Shown in pieces: positions 54,165 through 63,935 of a DNA stretch of 64,000 bases; the first letter of the stretch is position 1, and the number at the start of each line of letters is the position of its first letter. The notes below the pieces were generated by a model that saw only the letters and a list, made by a program, of their open reading frames with translations, was not told the origin of the DNA and did not search any database. The translations under genes were made by a program, and so were the position numbers. Source of the stretch: Actinokineospora alba (GTDB taxonomy: Bacteria > Actinomycetota > Actinomycetes > Mycobacteriales > Pseudonocardiaceae); assembly GCF_004362515.1 (NCBI RefSeq), contig NZ_SNXU01000001.1, positions 1,984,001 to 2,048,000 of the forward strand. The letters are read 5' to 3'.

Positions 54165-54773
54165 ATGGTTCGTCGTCTCGCCGCGGTCACCGCGGCCGCC
54201 GTGACGCTGTCGTTCGGTCTGGCGGGATGTGGATCGGACGCGCCGACCACCACCGGCACGCCCACGACCACGACCACCACGGCCGCGGCCGCGAACGGCG
54301 ACGCCGTGGCGTGGGCCGACAAGGTCTGTGCGGCGGTCGGTCCCGAGGTCGAGAAGTTCAAGGACACGCCGAAGGGCGACCCGAACAACCTCCAGGCGAC
54401 CAAGGACGGGTTCGTCACCTATCTCGACGGGATGGCGCAGGCCCTCGACCGGATGATCTCCGGAATCAAGGACGCGGGCGCGCCCCCGGTCACCGACGGC
54501 GACGCCGCGGCCAAGGCCGTCGAGAACTCGCTCGCGACCGCCAAGGACACGGTCACCAAGGCCAAGGACAACCTGGCGAAGGTCGACGCGAGCAACCCGC
54601 AGGCGTTCCAGGCCGGGATGGCCCAGGTCGGGCAGGACCTCCAGGGTCTCTCCCAGATGGAAGACCCGACCAAGGGGCTGCGCGGCAACAAGGAACTCAA
54701 CGACGCTTTCGAGAAGTCGGAGAAGTGCAAGGCCCTCAATGAGCCCGCGACCAGCGCCACGCCGACCTCCTGA
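54165..54773 (+). CDS. Secreted lipoprotein of unknown function
   Basis: A 202-residue lipoprotein: signal peptide with lipobox LAGC (about 19-22), a Thr/Ala-rich linker, then a helical domain with four-helix-bundle-like spacing (DGFVTYLDGMAQALDRMISG; DTVTKAKDNLAKVD) and two cysteines (KVCAAVG, EKCKAL) that could pair. ATG 54165 has AAGGAG 8 nt upstream. No known family is identified. Confidence 0.85.
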   Translation: MVRRLAAVTAAAVTLSFGLAGCGSDAPTTTGTPTTTTTTAAAANGDAVAWADKVCAAVGPEVEKFKDTPKGDPNNLQATKDGFVTYLDGMAQALDRMISGIKDAGAPPVTDGDAAAKAVENSLATAKDTVTKAKDNLAKVDASNPQAFQAGMAQVGQDLQGLSQMEDPTKGLRGNKELNDAFEKSEKCKALNEPATSATPTS

Positions 54774-54878
54774 GCAGTAGTCGACTAGGTCCGCGTGACC
54801 TCGTGACGTCATCACTCGAACGTGTTGGGTAACCGAAGTCCTTTACGCTGATCGAACCTCTGTTCTATTCTGGCCGCC

Positions 54879-55466
54879 GTGGCGCAGCTGTCGTTCTTCT
54901 CCGCCGAGGCGACTCAGCCGCGAGTGGCCGACCTCGCGGGGCTGCTGTGCGGGCCGGGGCGGACGGTGGTGTTCGCCAAGGCCACGGCCAAGTTGATCGT
55001 CCCGGTCGACGATGTCTGGCGGGCCAGGGCGCTGGTCGCCGCGTGTGCCGAGCGCGGGGTCCGGGCACAGGTCAGGGTCGACGAACAGGCCACGATCGTG
55101 TGCACCGCGTTCCGGGTCGACTTGGCCCCGCTCGCCGCCGCGTGGTCCGAAGGTGATGGCAAGGTGGTGCCTGGCGGGTTCACGCCAGATGGCGCTACCT
55201 TGCGGATGTGGGTTCTGGCGGCGGGCCGCTGGGACAACAACGGGTATGTCCTGCCGGTCGACCAGACCGTGCCGGACACCCATGAACCACTGCGTGAGAG
55301 CCTGGCGCGGTGCGGTCTGCCTGCGACGACGCAGGTCGACGGGTCCGGTCTGAAGATCGTCGGACGCAGGCGGCTGGCCCGGCTGCGTGAACTGGTCGGA
55401 CCGCTGGTCGACCCGGGCTGCGGGGGACAGTGGCCCGACGTTTCCCGGATGCGCGTCGTGTCCTGA
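54879..55466 (+). CDS. Conserved actinobacterial protein beside topA (Rv3647c-like)
   Basis: A 195-residue protein from GTG 54879. FSAEATQPRVADLAGLLCGPG at the N-terminus and WVLAAGRWDNNGYVLPVD in the middle, with a C-terminal RRRLARLRELVG helix. The same family precedes topA in mycobacteria. No domain of known activity is seen; cytoplasmic. Confidence 0.8.
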   Translation: MAQLSFFSAEATQPRVADLAGLLCGPGRTVVFAKATAKLIVPVDDVWRARALVAACAERGVRAQVRVDEQATIVCTAFRVDLAPLAAAWSEGDGKVVPGGFTPDGATLRMWVLAAGRWDNNGYVLPVDQTVPDTHEPLRESLARCGLPATTQVDGSGLKIVGRRRLARLRELVGPLVDPGCGGQWPDVSRMRVVS

Positions 55467-55611
55467 GCGTGCTACAGGTGGTACAGGTTCATACTCGTTC
55501 GGCCTATCCAGGCCGGCACGGAGAGCCCCTGGAATAGGGCATCGGCTGTGCGGCGTGCACACTGACTGGCTGACACGGGGCTCAAGACGGCTTCATAGAG
55601 AGCGGGAAAGC

Positions 55612-58401
55612 GTGGCTGGCTCGACAGGGACGAAGAAGAACGGTGGTGGCACCGACGGCACTGAGCCTCGTCGGCTGGTGATCGTCGAGTCGCCCGCCAA
55701 GGCGCGCAAGATCGCGTCCTACCTTGGCCGGAACTTTGTCGTCGAGTCGTCCCGTGGCCACATCCGTGACCTCCCGCGCAAGGCCGCCGAGGTCCCGGAG
55801 AAGTACAAGGGCGAGTCCTGGTCGAACCTGGGGGTCAACGTCGACCAGGGCTTCGAGCCCATCTACATCGTGACGCCGGACAAGAAGGCCACGGTCACCG
55901 AGCTCAAGGGCCTGCTCAAGGACGTCGACGAGCTCTACCTCGCGACAGACGGTGACCGCGAGGGCGAGGCCATCGCGTGGCACCTGCTCGAAGCGCTCAA
56001 GCCCAAGGTGCCGGTGCGCCGGATGGTCTTCCACGAGATCACCGAGCCCGCGATCCGCGCCGCCGCCGAGAACACCCGCGAACTCGACCGCGACCTGGTC
56101 GACGCCCAGGAGACCCGCCGCATCCTCGACCGCCTCTACGGCTACGAGGTCAGCCCGGTCCTGTGGAAGAAGGTCATGCCGCGCTTGTCGGCGGGCCGTG
56201 TGCAGTCGGTGGCGACCCGCATCGTCGTGCAGCGTGAGCGCGAGCGCATGGCGTTCGTGGCGGCCACGTACTGGGACATCTCCGCGACGATGGACGCCGG
56301 CGCCGACGTCGAGCCGCCCACGTTCGGTTCGCGGCTGCTGTCGGTCGACGGCACCCGCCTGGCCACCGGCCGTGACTTCGGCCAGGACGGTCAGCTCAAG
56401 GCAGGCACCGACGTGCTCCTGCTGGAGGAGGCCGAGGCCCGCCGCCTCACCGAGAGCCTGGTGGGCGCCGCGCTCACCGTCTCCAGCGTCGAGGAGAAGC
56501 CGTACACCCGTAAGCCGTACGCGCCGTTCATGACCTCGACGCTGCAGCAGGAGGCGGGCCGCAAGCTCCGCTTCTCCTCCGAGCGGACGATGCGCGCGGC
56601 CCAGCGGCTGTACGAAAACGGTTACATCACCTACATGCGTACCGACTCCACCACGCTCTCGGAGACGGCCATCACCGCGGCCCGCCAGCAGGCCACGGAC
56701 CTCTACGGCGCGCAGTTCGTCTCGCCGCAGCCGCGGCAGTACACCCGCAAGGTCAAGAACGCCCAGGAGGCGCACGAGGCCATCCGACCGGCCGGTGAGG
56801 TGTTCCGCACCCCCGGCCAGGTCGCGGGTGAGCTGGAGACCGACGAGTTCCGCGTGTACGAGATGATCTGGCAGCGCACCATCGCCTCCCAGATGGCCGA
56901 CGTGCGCGGCACCACGATGACCGTGCGGATCAGCGGTGCCGCCGCCAGCGGCGAGGAGTGCGTCTTCTCCTCCTCGGGCCGCACGATCACCTTCGCCGGC
57001 TTCCTGCGGGCCTACGTCGAGGCGGTCGACACCGAGACCGGTGGCGAGGCCGACGACGCCGAGCGCAGGCTGCCGCTGCTGGTCAAGGGCCAGCCGGTCA
57101 CCGCGGCCGACCTGTCCGCCGACGGTCACACGACCAGCCCGCCCGCCCGGTACTCCGAGCCCAGCCTGATCAAGGCCCTCGAAGAACTCGGCATCGGCCG
57201 ACCGTCGACGTACACCTCGATCATCAACACGATCCAGGACCGCGGCTACGTGTGGAAGAAGGGCTCCGCCCTCGTCCCGTCGTGGATCGCGTTCTCCGTG
57301 ATCGGCCTGCTGGAGCAGCACTTCGAGCGGCTCGTCGACTACGACTTCACCGCCGCGATGGAGGACGAGCTCGACCGCATCGCGCTCGGCGAGCAGCAGC
57401 GCACCAACTGGCTCACCGGCTTCTACTTCGGCGGCGAGATCGGCCCCGAGGGCTCGGTCGGCCGCTCGGGCGGGCTCAAGAAGCTTGTCGGCTCCGGCGT
57501 CGAACACATCGACGCCAAGGAGGTCAACTCCATCCCGGTGTTCATCGACGCCGAGAACCGCCCGGTCGTCGTGCGCGTCGGCCGGTACGGGCCGTACCTG
57601 GAGCGCGAGGTCGACGGCGCGGCGCAGCGGGCGAACGTGCCCGAGGACCTGGCGCCCGACGAGCTGACCCTGGAGCTGGCCGAGAAGCTGTTCTCCACCC
57701 CGATGGAGGGCCGCAGCCTCGGCAACGACCCGGTCACCGGGAACGAGATCGTGGCGAAGGAGGGCCGCTTCGGCCCGTACGTCACCGAGGTCCTGCCCGA
57801 GGTCGAGGAACCGCCGCCGCCCGCCGAGGGCGCGAAGAAGACCAGGGCCAAGGCGCCCGCCAAGCCCAAGCCGCGGACGGGCTCGCTGTTCAAGGACATG
57901 TCCCTGGACACGATCACCCTCGACGACGCGCTGAAGCTGCTGTCGCTGCCCCGCGTGGTCGGCACCGACCCGGCGGACGGTGCGGAGATCACCGCGCAGA
58001 ACGGGCGCTACGGGCCGTACCTGAAGAAGGGCACGGACTCGCGTTCGCTGACCACCGAAGACCAGATCTTCACCGTCAGCCTCGAGGAAGCGCTCAAGAT
58101 CTACGCCGAGCCGAAGAAGCGCGGCAGGCAGGCCGCCGCGTCGGCCCCGCCGCTGCGTGAGCTGGGCAACGACCCCGTGTCGGGCAAGCCGATGGTCATC
58201 AAGGACGGCCGGTTCGGGCCGTATGTGACTGACGGCGAGACCAACGGGTCGCTGCGCAAGGCGGACAGCGTCGAGACGCTCACCGACGAGCGCGCCGCGG
58301 AGCTGCTGGCCGAGAAGCGGGCCAAGGGTCCGGTGACGAAGAAGGCACCTGCTCGGCGCAAGGCGCCCGCGAAGAAGGCTCCGGCGAAATCGAAGTCGTA
58401 G
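55612..58401 (+). CDS. topA: DNA topoisomerase I
   Basis: A 929-residue type IA topoisomerase. TOPRIM domain with LVIVESPAKARKIASYLG (about 22-40) and DGDREGEAIAWHLLEA; catalytic Tyr in YITYMRTDSTT (about residue 341). The C-terminus has repeated TOPRIM_C modules (GRYGPYLE, GRFGPYV, GRYGPYLK, GRFGPYV) and a Lys/Ala/Pro-rich tail for DNA binding. No zinc fingers, as in other actinobacteria. GTG 55612 is used; the longer frame from 55387 runs over the preceding gene. It relaxes negative supercoils. Confidence 0.97.
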   Translation: MAGSTGTKKNGGGTDGTEPRRLVIVESPAKARKIASYLGRNFVVESSRGHIRDLPRKAAEVPEKYKGESWSNLGVNVDQGFEPIYIVTPDKKATVTELKGLLKDVDELYLATDGDREGEAIAWHLLEALKPKVPVRRMVFHEITEPAIRAAAENTRELDRDLVDAQETRRILDRLYGYEVSPVLWKKVMPRLSAGRVQSVATRIVVQRERERMAFVAATYWDISATMDAGADVEPPTFGSRLLSVDGTRLATGRDFGQDGQLKAGTDVLLLEEAEARRLTESLVGAALTVSSVEEKPYTRKPYAPFMTSTLQQEAGRKLRFSSERTMRAAQRLYENGYITYMRTDSTTLSETAITAARQQATDLYGAQFVSPQPRQYTRKVKNAQEAHEAIRPAGEVFRTPGQVAGELETDEFRVYEMIWQRTIASQMADVRGTTMTVRISGAAASGEECVFSSSGRTITFAGFLRAYVEAVDTETGGEADDAERRLPLLVKGQPVTAADLSADGHTTSPPARYSEPSLIKALEELGIGRPSTYTSIINTIQDRGYVWKKGSALVPSWIAFSVIGLLEQHFERLVDYDFTAAMEDELDRIALGEQQRTNWLTGFYFGGEIGPEGSVGRSGGLKKLVGSGVEHIDAKEVNSIPVFIDAENRPVVVRVGRYGPYLEREVDGAAQRANVPEDLAPDELTLELAEKLFSTPMEGRSLGNDPVTGNEIVAKEGRFGPYVTEVLPEVEEPPPPAEGAKKTRAKAPAKPKPRTGSLFKDMSLDTITLDDALKLLSLPRVVGTDPADGAEITAQNGRYGPYLKKGTDSRSLTTEDQIFTVSLEEALKIYAEPKKRGRQAAASAPPLRELGNDPVSGKPMVIKDGRFGPYVTDGETNGSLRKADSVETLTDERAAELLAEKRAKGPVTKKAPARRKAPAKKAPAKSKS

Positions 58402-58468
58402 CCCTCTGTCGCTCAAACGGGTGAACGCTTAGCCTGCGAGGGGTAACCCGCCCGAGAGGGGGCCCCGA

Positions 58469-58741
58469 ATGGGTGAATCGTTCCGTGCTGACGACGCGCG
58501 CGATCTGGATCCCCCTCGGCTCCGGCTCCCGCGCGCCGTCCGGCCGCCCGTCGCCCCGATCGTGCGCCCCGGCCTGATCGAGTACCCACCACGGCCGGGG
58601 TGGCCGTATCAGCCGCGCGCGGGGGTGCGGAGGATCAAGCTGAGCGTGTCGCTGGTGGTTCTCGCGGCCGCCGTCCTGCTCTTCATCGCGTACCAGGTCA
58701 TAAGTGGTTTCCTCGGGATGATCAATGGACTTGTCAACTAG
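58469..58741 (+). CDS. Small single-pass membrane protein
   Basis: A 90-residue protein with a Pro/Arg-rich cytoplasmic N-terminus and one C-terminal membrane segment (LSVSLVVLAAAVLLFIAYQV, about 58-77). ATG 58469, 68 bp after topA, same strand. No family is recognised. Confidence 0.7.
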   Translation: MGESFRADDARDLDPPRLRLPRAVRPPVAPIVRPGLIEYPPRPGWPYQPRAGVRRIKLSVSLVVLAAAVLLFIAYQVISGFLGMINGLVN

Positions 58742-58833
58742 ATCACGCAAAGTGAGCCCGCTGGGGTTCGGTTTGTGCGAGCCTGTCCCGACATCCCAGC
58801 TACGCTGGGCTTGACACTTGGCGTGGAGATGGG

Positions 58834-60894
58834 GTGGAGGGCATCAGCGGGGGCCCGAACGGACAGCTCAGGACCAAGGGGCAGACCACGGGCGCGGAAG
58901 CGTCCATGGCGCACCGGGCCCGCAGTGTCCTGGCGATCCGGCCGTTCCGCAGGCTCTGGGGTGTCACCTACCTGTGCAGCGTTGGTGACTGGCTGTCACT
59001 GCTCGCTCTCACCGGGTTGGTCGCGTCGCTGACGCAGGACTACACGGCGCAGAGCTTCGCCTTCTCCGGCGTCGTGCTGACCCAATTGCTGCCCGGTCTG
59101 CTGTTCGCCCCGCTCGGCGGCTTGTTCGCCGACCGGTTCGACCGCCGCAAGGTCATGGTCCTGGCCGACATCGCGCGGTGCGGGCTGTTCCTGTCCATCG
59201 CGGTCGTCGGCTCGACGCTGTGGCTGTTCATCGGCAACTTCCTGATCGGCTGCTGCGCGCTGCTGTGGATCCCGTCCAAGGACGCCGCGGTCCCCAACCT
59301 GCTGCGCAGGCCGGACCAGGTGGAGACGGCCAACCAGCTCGGCATGGTGATGACCTACGGCATCGCCGTGATCAGCGGCGCCGGCCTCTACTCGCTCATC
59401 ACCGGTATCAGCACGAACGTCAGCCTCCCCTTCGGCACCAGCGACCTCGGCATCGCCCGGTTCATCCTGACGATCAACGGCTTGCTGTATCTGACCAGCG
59501 CGATCATCGTCGCCACGCGCATCCCGGAGCTGTCGACGCGAGCCCCGGTCGTGCCCAAGCCCGCGGACAAGGACAAGCCGAAGAAGAGCGGCTTCCTGTC
59601 GATGGTCAAGGACGCGGGCCACTTCATCCGGACCACGCCGATCGTGCGCGGCCTGCTCATCGGCATGATCGGCGCGTTCGCCGCGGCGGGCGCCCTCGTC
59701 GGCTCCGCCCAGCTCTACGCGGACAGTCTCCGCGGTGGCCAGTCGGCGTTCGGTCTGCTCTTCGTCGCCCTGTTCATCGGCCTCGCCACCGGCATGACCG
59801 GTTCGCCGAAGCTCGCCCGCAGGCTGCCGCACAACCGCCTCTTCGGCATCGCGATCGTGGTGGCGGGCCTGGCGCTGATGCTCGTGGCGCTCTCCCCGCA
59901 CCTGGCCGTCTCACTGGTCACGGTGGCGGTGCTCGGGGCCAGCGCGGGCGCGGCGTTCCTCACCGGCGTGACGATCATCGGTACCCAGGTCGAAGACGCC
60001 ATCCGCGGCCGCATCAACGCGATCTACCAGTCGCTGATGAAGATCATCCTGGCCGGCGCGATGGCTGCGACGCCGGTGCTGGTCGGCTTGGTCCGGCCGC
60101 ACGAAATCAGCATGTTCGGCAAGCAGATGACGGTCGACGGCACCCGGCCCGTGCTGCTCGGCGCGGGCCTGATCGCCGCGCTCGTCGGCATCGTCGCCTA
60201 CCGGCAGATGGACGACCGCCGCTCGGAGACGATCCTGTCCGACCTGGTCGCCGCCATCCGGGGCAAGCCGCGGCGGTCCACGGGCCTGCTCATCGCCGTC
60301 GAGGGCGACACCCACCTCGACACGTCGACCCAGGCCCAGCTGCTCGCCGACTGGCTGCGCGGCCCGAACGGCCGTGAGGTCTTCCTCGCCACCGACCCGG
60401 CCCTCGACGACGAACGCCTGCACGCGGTGCTCACGGGTGCCTCCCTGTCCAGCGCCCGCGCCCACGCGCTGGTGGCCGCCGCGGTCCGCGCCGACCTGGT
60501 CGAACGGGAGATCCGCCCGGCACTCGACCGCGGCGCCCTGGTCGTCATGGAGCGTTTCGTCGACAGCCCGCTGGCCCACCTCTCGGTCGCGGCCGGGCTC
60601 GACCCGGCGGAGCTGGAAGGCCTCGCCGACTGGGCGACGTCCCGGCTGCGGCCCGACATCACCGTGCTGCTCGACCGCGATCCGGGCACCCTCCCGAAGT
60701 CGCCGGGCAACACCGAGCATCATTGGCACGTGCAGAGCGTGCTGACCGATATGGCCGCGGCTGATCCCGACCGCTACGTGGTGGTCGACGGCGACGGCAC
60801 CATGGACGACGTCGCCGACCGGGTCCGCCTCGCGGTGCAGACCACCCTCGCCGGCCGCAGGCTCGGCGACCTCGTGCCGGAGCGGGCTTCCTGA
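58834..60894 (+). CDS. MFS transporter fused to a degenerate dTMP kinase domain
   Basis: A 686-residue fusion of an MFS carrier (about 30-460, 12 segments; GLFADRFDRRKVMV) with a thymidylate-kinase-like domain (about 484-686), an architecture known in actinobacteria. The kinase half has lost its P-loop: the segment EGDTHLDTSTQ (490-500) stands where EGGDGAGKSTQ should be, so Gly and the catalytic Lys are gone. The DR(Y) motif is ER (573-574) and the LLDxxP motif is LLDRDP. The domain fold remains but kinase activity is not expected. It starts at GTG 58834 with GGAG upstream and overlaps the delta-prime ATG. Confidence 0.9.
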   Translation: MEGISGGPNGQLRTKGQTTGAEASMAHRARSVLAIRPFRRLWGVTYLCSVGDWLSLLALTGLVASLTQDYTAQSFAFSGVVLTQLLPGLLFAPLGGLFADRFDRRKVMVLADIARCGLFLSIAVVGSTLWLFIGNFLIGCCALLWIPSKDAAVPNLLRRPDQVETANQLGMVMTYGIAVISGAGLYSLITGISTNVSLPFGTSDLGIARFILTINGLLYLTSAIIVATRIPELSTRAPVVPKPADKDKPKKSGFLSMVKDAGHFIRTTPIVRGLLIGMIGAFAAAGALVGSAQLYADSLRGGQSAFGLLFVALFIGLATGMTGSPKLARRLPHNRLFGIAIVVAGLALMLVALSPHLAVSLVTVAVLGASAGAAFLTGVTIIGTQVEDAIRGRINAIYQSLMKIILAGAMAATPVLVGLVRPHEISMFGKQMTVDGTRPVLLGAGLIAALVGIVAYRQMDDRRSETILSDLVAAIRGKPRRSTGLLIAVEGDTHLDTSTQAQLLADWLRGPNGREVFLATDPALDDERLHAVLTGASLSSARAHALVAAAVRADLVEREIRPALDRGALVVMERFVDSPLAHLSVAAGLDPAELEGLADWATSRLRPDITVLLDRDPGTLPKSPGNTEHHWHVQSVLTDMAAADPDRYVVVDGDGTMDDVADRVRLAVQTTLAGRRLGDLVPERAS

Positions 60895-62090
60895 TGGGCG
60901 GAGTCTGGTCGCAGCTCGTGGGGCAGCCGGACGCCGTCGAGGTCCTCACCGCCGCCGCCCAGTCGGGCGCCCGGCTGGTCGACGGCGCCGGCACGGCCGC
61001 GGGGATGACGCACGCCTGGCTGTTCACCGGTCCACCCGGCTCCGGCCGCTCCGTCGCCGCTCGGGCGTTCGCCGCCGCGCTGCAGTGCACGGCGGGGCAA
61101 GAGGTGCCGGGCTGCGGCGAGTGCCAGGGCTGCCACACGGCGATGGGCGGCACCCACGCCGACGTGCGCATGGTCGTCCCGGAGGGCCTGACCATCTCGG
61201 TCAGCGAGATGCGCGCGCTGGTGCAGACCTCGGCCCGCAGGCCGACCGGCGGCCGCTGGCAGGTCGTGATCATCACCGACGCCGACCGGCTGACTGAAGG
61301 CGCGGCCAACGCACTCCTCAAGGCGGTGGAGGAGCCACCGCCCCGCACGGTCTTCTTGCTGTGCGCGCCATCGGACCACCCGGACGACGTCTCGGTGACG
61401 ATCCGCTCCCGCTGCCGCCGCATCGCCCTGCGCACCCCGGCGGCGGACGCGATCAGCGAAGTCCTGCGCCTGCGCGACGGAATCGACGCCGACACCGCGA
61501 ACTGGGCCGCCTCGGTCTGCGGCGGCCACGTCGGCCGCGCCCGCAGGTTGGCGACCGACCCAGCGGCCCGCGACCGCCGCGCGAAGGTCCTGAAGATCCC
61601 GCTGCAACTGCGCAGAATGACCGACGTCTTCGACGCCGCGGGCGAACTCGTGAAGGCGGCGGAGGCCGACGCCACGGAGGTCAGCGAAACCCGCGACGAA
61701 GCCGAGAAGGACGCCCTACGGACCGCGATGGGCCACGGCGGCACCGGCAAGGGCACCGCGTCGGCGTCACGGGGGAGCGCGGGCGCGATCAAGGAGCTGG
61801 AGAAGCGGCAGAAGTCCAGGGCCACCCGAACCAAGCGGGACGTGCTGGACCTGGCATTGGTGGACCTGGCGGGCTTCTACCGGGACGTATTGGTGGTCCA
61901 CGCGGGTTCGGACACGACGCTGAATCACCCGGACCATGCGGACAGCGCGGTCCGGGCGGCACAGAACTGGTCGCCTGAGTCGGCGCTGCGCAGGCTTGAG
62001 GCGGTGCTCGGGTGCCGGGAGGCGCTGGAGCAGAACGTGAAGCCGCAGATCGCCATCGAGGCGATGGTGGCCGTCCTCTATTCAGGCTGA
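60894..62090 (+). CDS. holB: DNA polymerase III delta-prime subunit
   Basis: A 398-residue clamp-loader subunit. GPPGSGRSVAARAFAAAL (about 46) has Arg in place of the Walker A Lys, usual for delta-prime, which does not bind ATP. Zinc module C-x8-C-x2-C-x2-C is recognisable in CTAGQEVPGCGECQGC. SRC motif in IRSRCRRI. The ATG overlaps the preceding stop (TGATG). Position equals Rv3644c. Confidence 0.95.
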   Translation: MGGVWSQLVGQPDAVEVLTAAAQSGARLVDGAGTAAGMTHAWLFTGPPGSGRSVAARAFAAALQCTAGQEVPGCGECQGCHTAMGGTHADVRMVVPEGLTISVSEMRALVQTSARRPTGGRWQVVIITDADRLTEGAANALLKAVEEPPPRTVFLLCAPSDHPDDVSVTIRSRCRRIALRTPAADAISEVLRLRDGIDADTANWAASVCGGHVGRARRLATDPAARDRRAKVLKIPLQLRRMTDVFDAAGELVKAAEADATEVSETRDEAEKDALRTAMGHGGTGKGTASASRGSAGAIKELEKRQKSRATRTKRDVLDLALVDLAGFYRDVLVVHAGSDTTLNHPDHADSAVRAAQNWSPESALRRLEAVLGCREALEQNVKPQIAIEAMVAVLYSG

Positions 62091-62144
62091 GGTACCTGCC
62101 GCCTCACCCAACCAGGCTCCCCAGCCGAAGCCCCGGAAACGCAC

Positions 62145-62176
62145 GCACCCCGCCTGACCGAAGTCAGACGGGGTGC
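62145..62176. terminator. Bidirectional terminator
   Basis: A 14-bp stem with one mismatch (GCACCCCGCCTGAC against GTCAGACGGGGTGC) and loop CGAA lies between the convergent delta-prime and secreted-protein genes. Confidence 0.85.
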
Positions 62177-62190
62177 GGCCCCTTGTTCGA

Positions 62191-63831
62191 TCAGTCGGTG
62201 TGCCGGTCCGGCGTGATCTTCACCTGTGCGACTCGGGGGCGGCGGGGCAGCGCCGCGACCAGCACGACACCCACCAGAAGCATCGCGGTGCCCGACCAGA
62301 ACATCGGCACCGACTGGTACGCGGCGCTCGTGTAGGCCAGCGGCGGGGTCTGCTTGCCCTGCGGCGCGGGGGCGGGCGGCTGAGTCGGCGTCGCGGTGCC
62401 GCAGACGACGCCACCGGTCGGCGCGAACGCGCGGGCGACCTGTTCGCCGAGCGAGACCTGGGCCAGCGCGGACGGCAGGTTCGGCAGGCCGAGCGCGTCG
62501 GTCGGCAGGACCTGCAGGTCGAGCATGCGGGCGGTGGCGCCCAGCTGGTAGCCCTTGAACGGCTGCGTCGCGTTCTCACCCTTCTGGGTCAGGTTCGCCA
62601 CCGACAGCCGGATGACGCCGAGGTCGAGCTTCTGCAGGCCGCCCGCGATGGCTTCCTGCGCGCCCGCGCCATTGCCCAGCAGGCCGCCGATGATCGGGAG
62701 CTTGTCCGCGCCCGGGATCGAGGGGGCGCCGGGCAGCGGGATGCCGATCGGCAGGTCCATCTTCGGGTTCGCCGCGTCCAGCTTGCCCAGGCTCTTGCCG
62801 CCCTGGACGACTTCGAGGACCGGCGCGGTGTACTTGACCGTCGAGGTCTTCTCATCGCCGGTCGAGGTGACCTGCAGCGTCGGCTGGCTGACGACGTTGA
62901 TCGACACCTCGTACGGCGTGCCCGCGAGCAGCTTGACCGCCGCGACCTGCAGCGTCGAGGTCGACTGGACCGCCTTGTTCTTCGAGCCGGGGATGTCCAC
63001 CAGCTTGACGACCGACCGGGCCGACAGCGTGTTCGGCAGGCTCAGCAGCGAGCCCTTGCCGCCGGTGGTCTTGGCGCCCTGGCCGCCCAGCACGCCGCCG
63101 AGGGTGCTCAGCGGGCCCGCGAGACCCTTGATGCCCTCGATGATCGCCTTGTCGGCGTTGGCGTCGAGGTTCGGCGCGTCGAACACGCCGGTGAGGTCGG
63201 TGCCGCCGGGCAGGGTCGGGATGGCGTTGAGCGCGGACAGGCTTGCCAGCTCGGTCGAGGCGTCGGCGATGGTGTCGACACACGGACCCAGCGTGTCGCT
63301 CCAGTGCGCCTGGACCTGGCCGTTGAGCAGCCCGGCCTTGACCAGGGTGTCGAGCGGGGAGGCGGGCAGGTTGAGCCCGGCGCTCTTGGGCTGGGTGTTG
63401 TTCGGCGGCGCGGTCTGCGACAGCGCGCCCGGCGCCTGCGGGCTGACGCCCTGGAACGCGAACCCACCCGGCGCGGACTGCGCGATGGCCTTCTCGAAGG
63501 ACAGGTAGGCCTCGGAGTTGGCCTGCGCGCTGGCGAGCCCGAAGCCCATCTCCGCGGCGGCCTGCTTCGGCAGCTTGTCCTCGGCGCCCGGGATGATCGT
63601 CTTGGTCGGCGTGGAGTTCGGCAGCAGCCGGACGATGGCAAGGCCCGTGCCCGCGTCACCGATGGCGTGGCCCAGCGGCTGCGGCCCGATCGGCGCCGAC
63701 GGCGGCGGAGCGCTCGGGTTCGCGGGCTGCGGCACGGGGGTGGTCGGCTGAGCGGCCGCCGGGGAAGCGACCATCACCAGGACCGCGGCCGCGGCGGGCA
63801 ACGCCAGCGCGGCAGACTTGCGTCGGGACAT
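62191..63831 (-). CDS. Secreted, C-terminally anchored protein of unknown function
   Basis: A 546-residue exported protein. Signal peptide to about residue 28 (APAAAQP-type end), a Pro-rich linker, a long beta-rich extracellular region with Gly/Leu/Pro repeats (for example GGVLGGQGAKTTGGKG), a Pro-rich stalk and a C-terminal membrane segment (about 510-530) with a basic tail (PRRPRV). ATG 63831 is chosen because GAGGAGG lies 9 nt upstream; GTG 63858 is too early. Only two or three cysteines. Not recognised; a surface protein by layout. Confidence 0.8.
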   Translation of the reverse strand: MSRRKSAALALPAAAAVLVMVASPAAAQPTTPVPQPANPSAPPPSAPIGPQPLGHAIGDAGTGLAIVRLLPNSTPTKTIIPGAEDKLPKQAAAEMGFGLASAQANSEAYLSFEKAIAQSAPGGFAFQGVSPQAPGALSQTAPPNNTQPKSAGLNLPASPLDTLVKAGLLNGQVQAHWSDTLGPCVDTIADASTELASLSALNAIPTLPGGTDLTGVFDAPNLDANADKAIIEGIKGLAGPLSTLGGVLGGQGAKTTGGKGSLLSLPNTLSARSVVKLVDIPGSKNKAVQSTSTLQVAAVKLLAGTPYEVSINVVSQPTLQVTSTGDEKTSTVKYTAPVLEVVQGGKSLGKLDAANPKMDLPIGIPLPGAPSIPGADKLPIIGGLLGNGAGAQEAIAGGLQKLDLGVIRLSVANLTQKGENATQPFKGYQLGATARMLDLQVLPTDALGLPNLPSALAQVSLGEQVARAFAPTGGVVCGTATPTQPPAPAPQGKQTPPLAYTSAAYQSVPMFWSGTAMLLVGVVLVAALPRRPRVAQVKITPDRHTD

Positions 63832-63935
63832 CGTCGGGGTCCTCCTCGGGCGATCCACGCGGACCGGCTATGGATTAAACGACACTAGGCCCCTCCGGTG
63901 ACGCGATTCGCACCCGGTATAGTTGCCGCCAGCAC

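Noticed and set aside
51984..54815. A 943-codon minus-strand frame opposite hppA
   Set aside because: Shadow of a highly conserved membrane pyrophosphatase.
55582..58416. A 944-codon minus-strand frame opposite topA
   Set aside because: Shadow of topA, with no domains.
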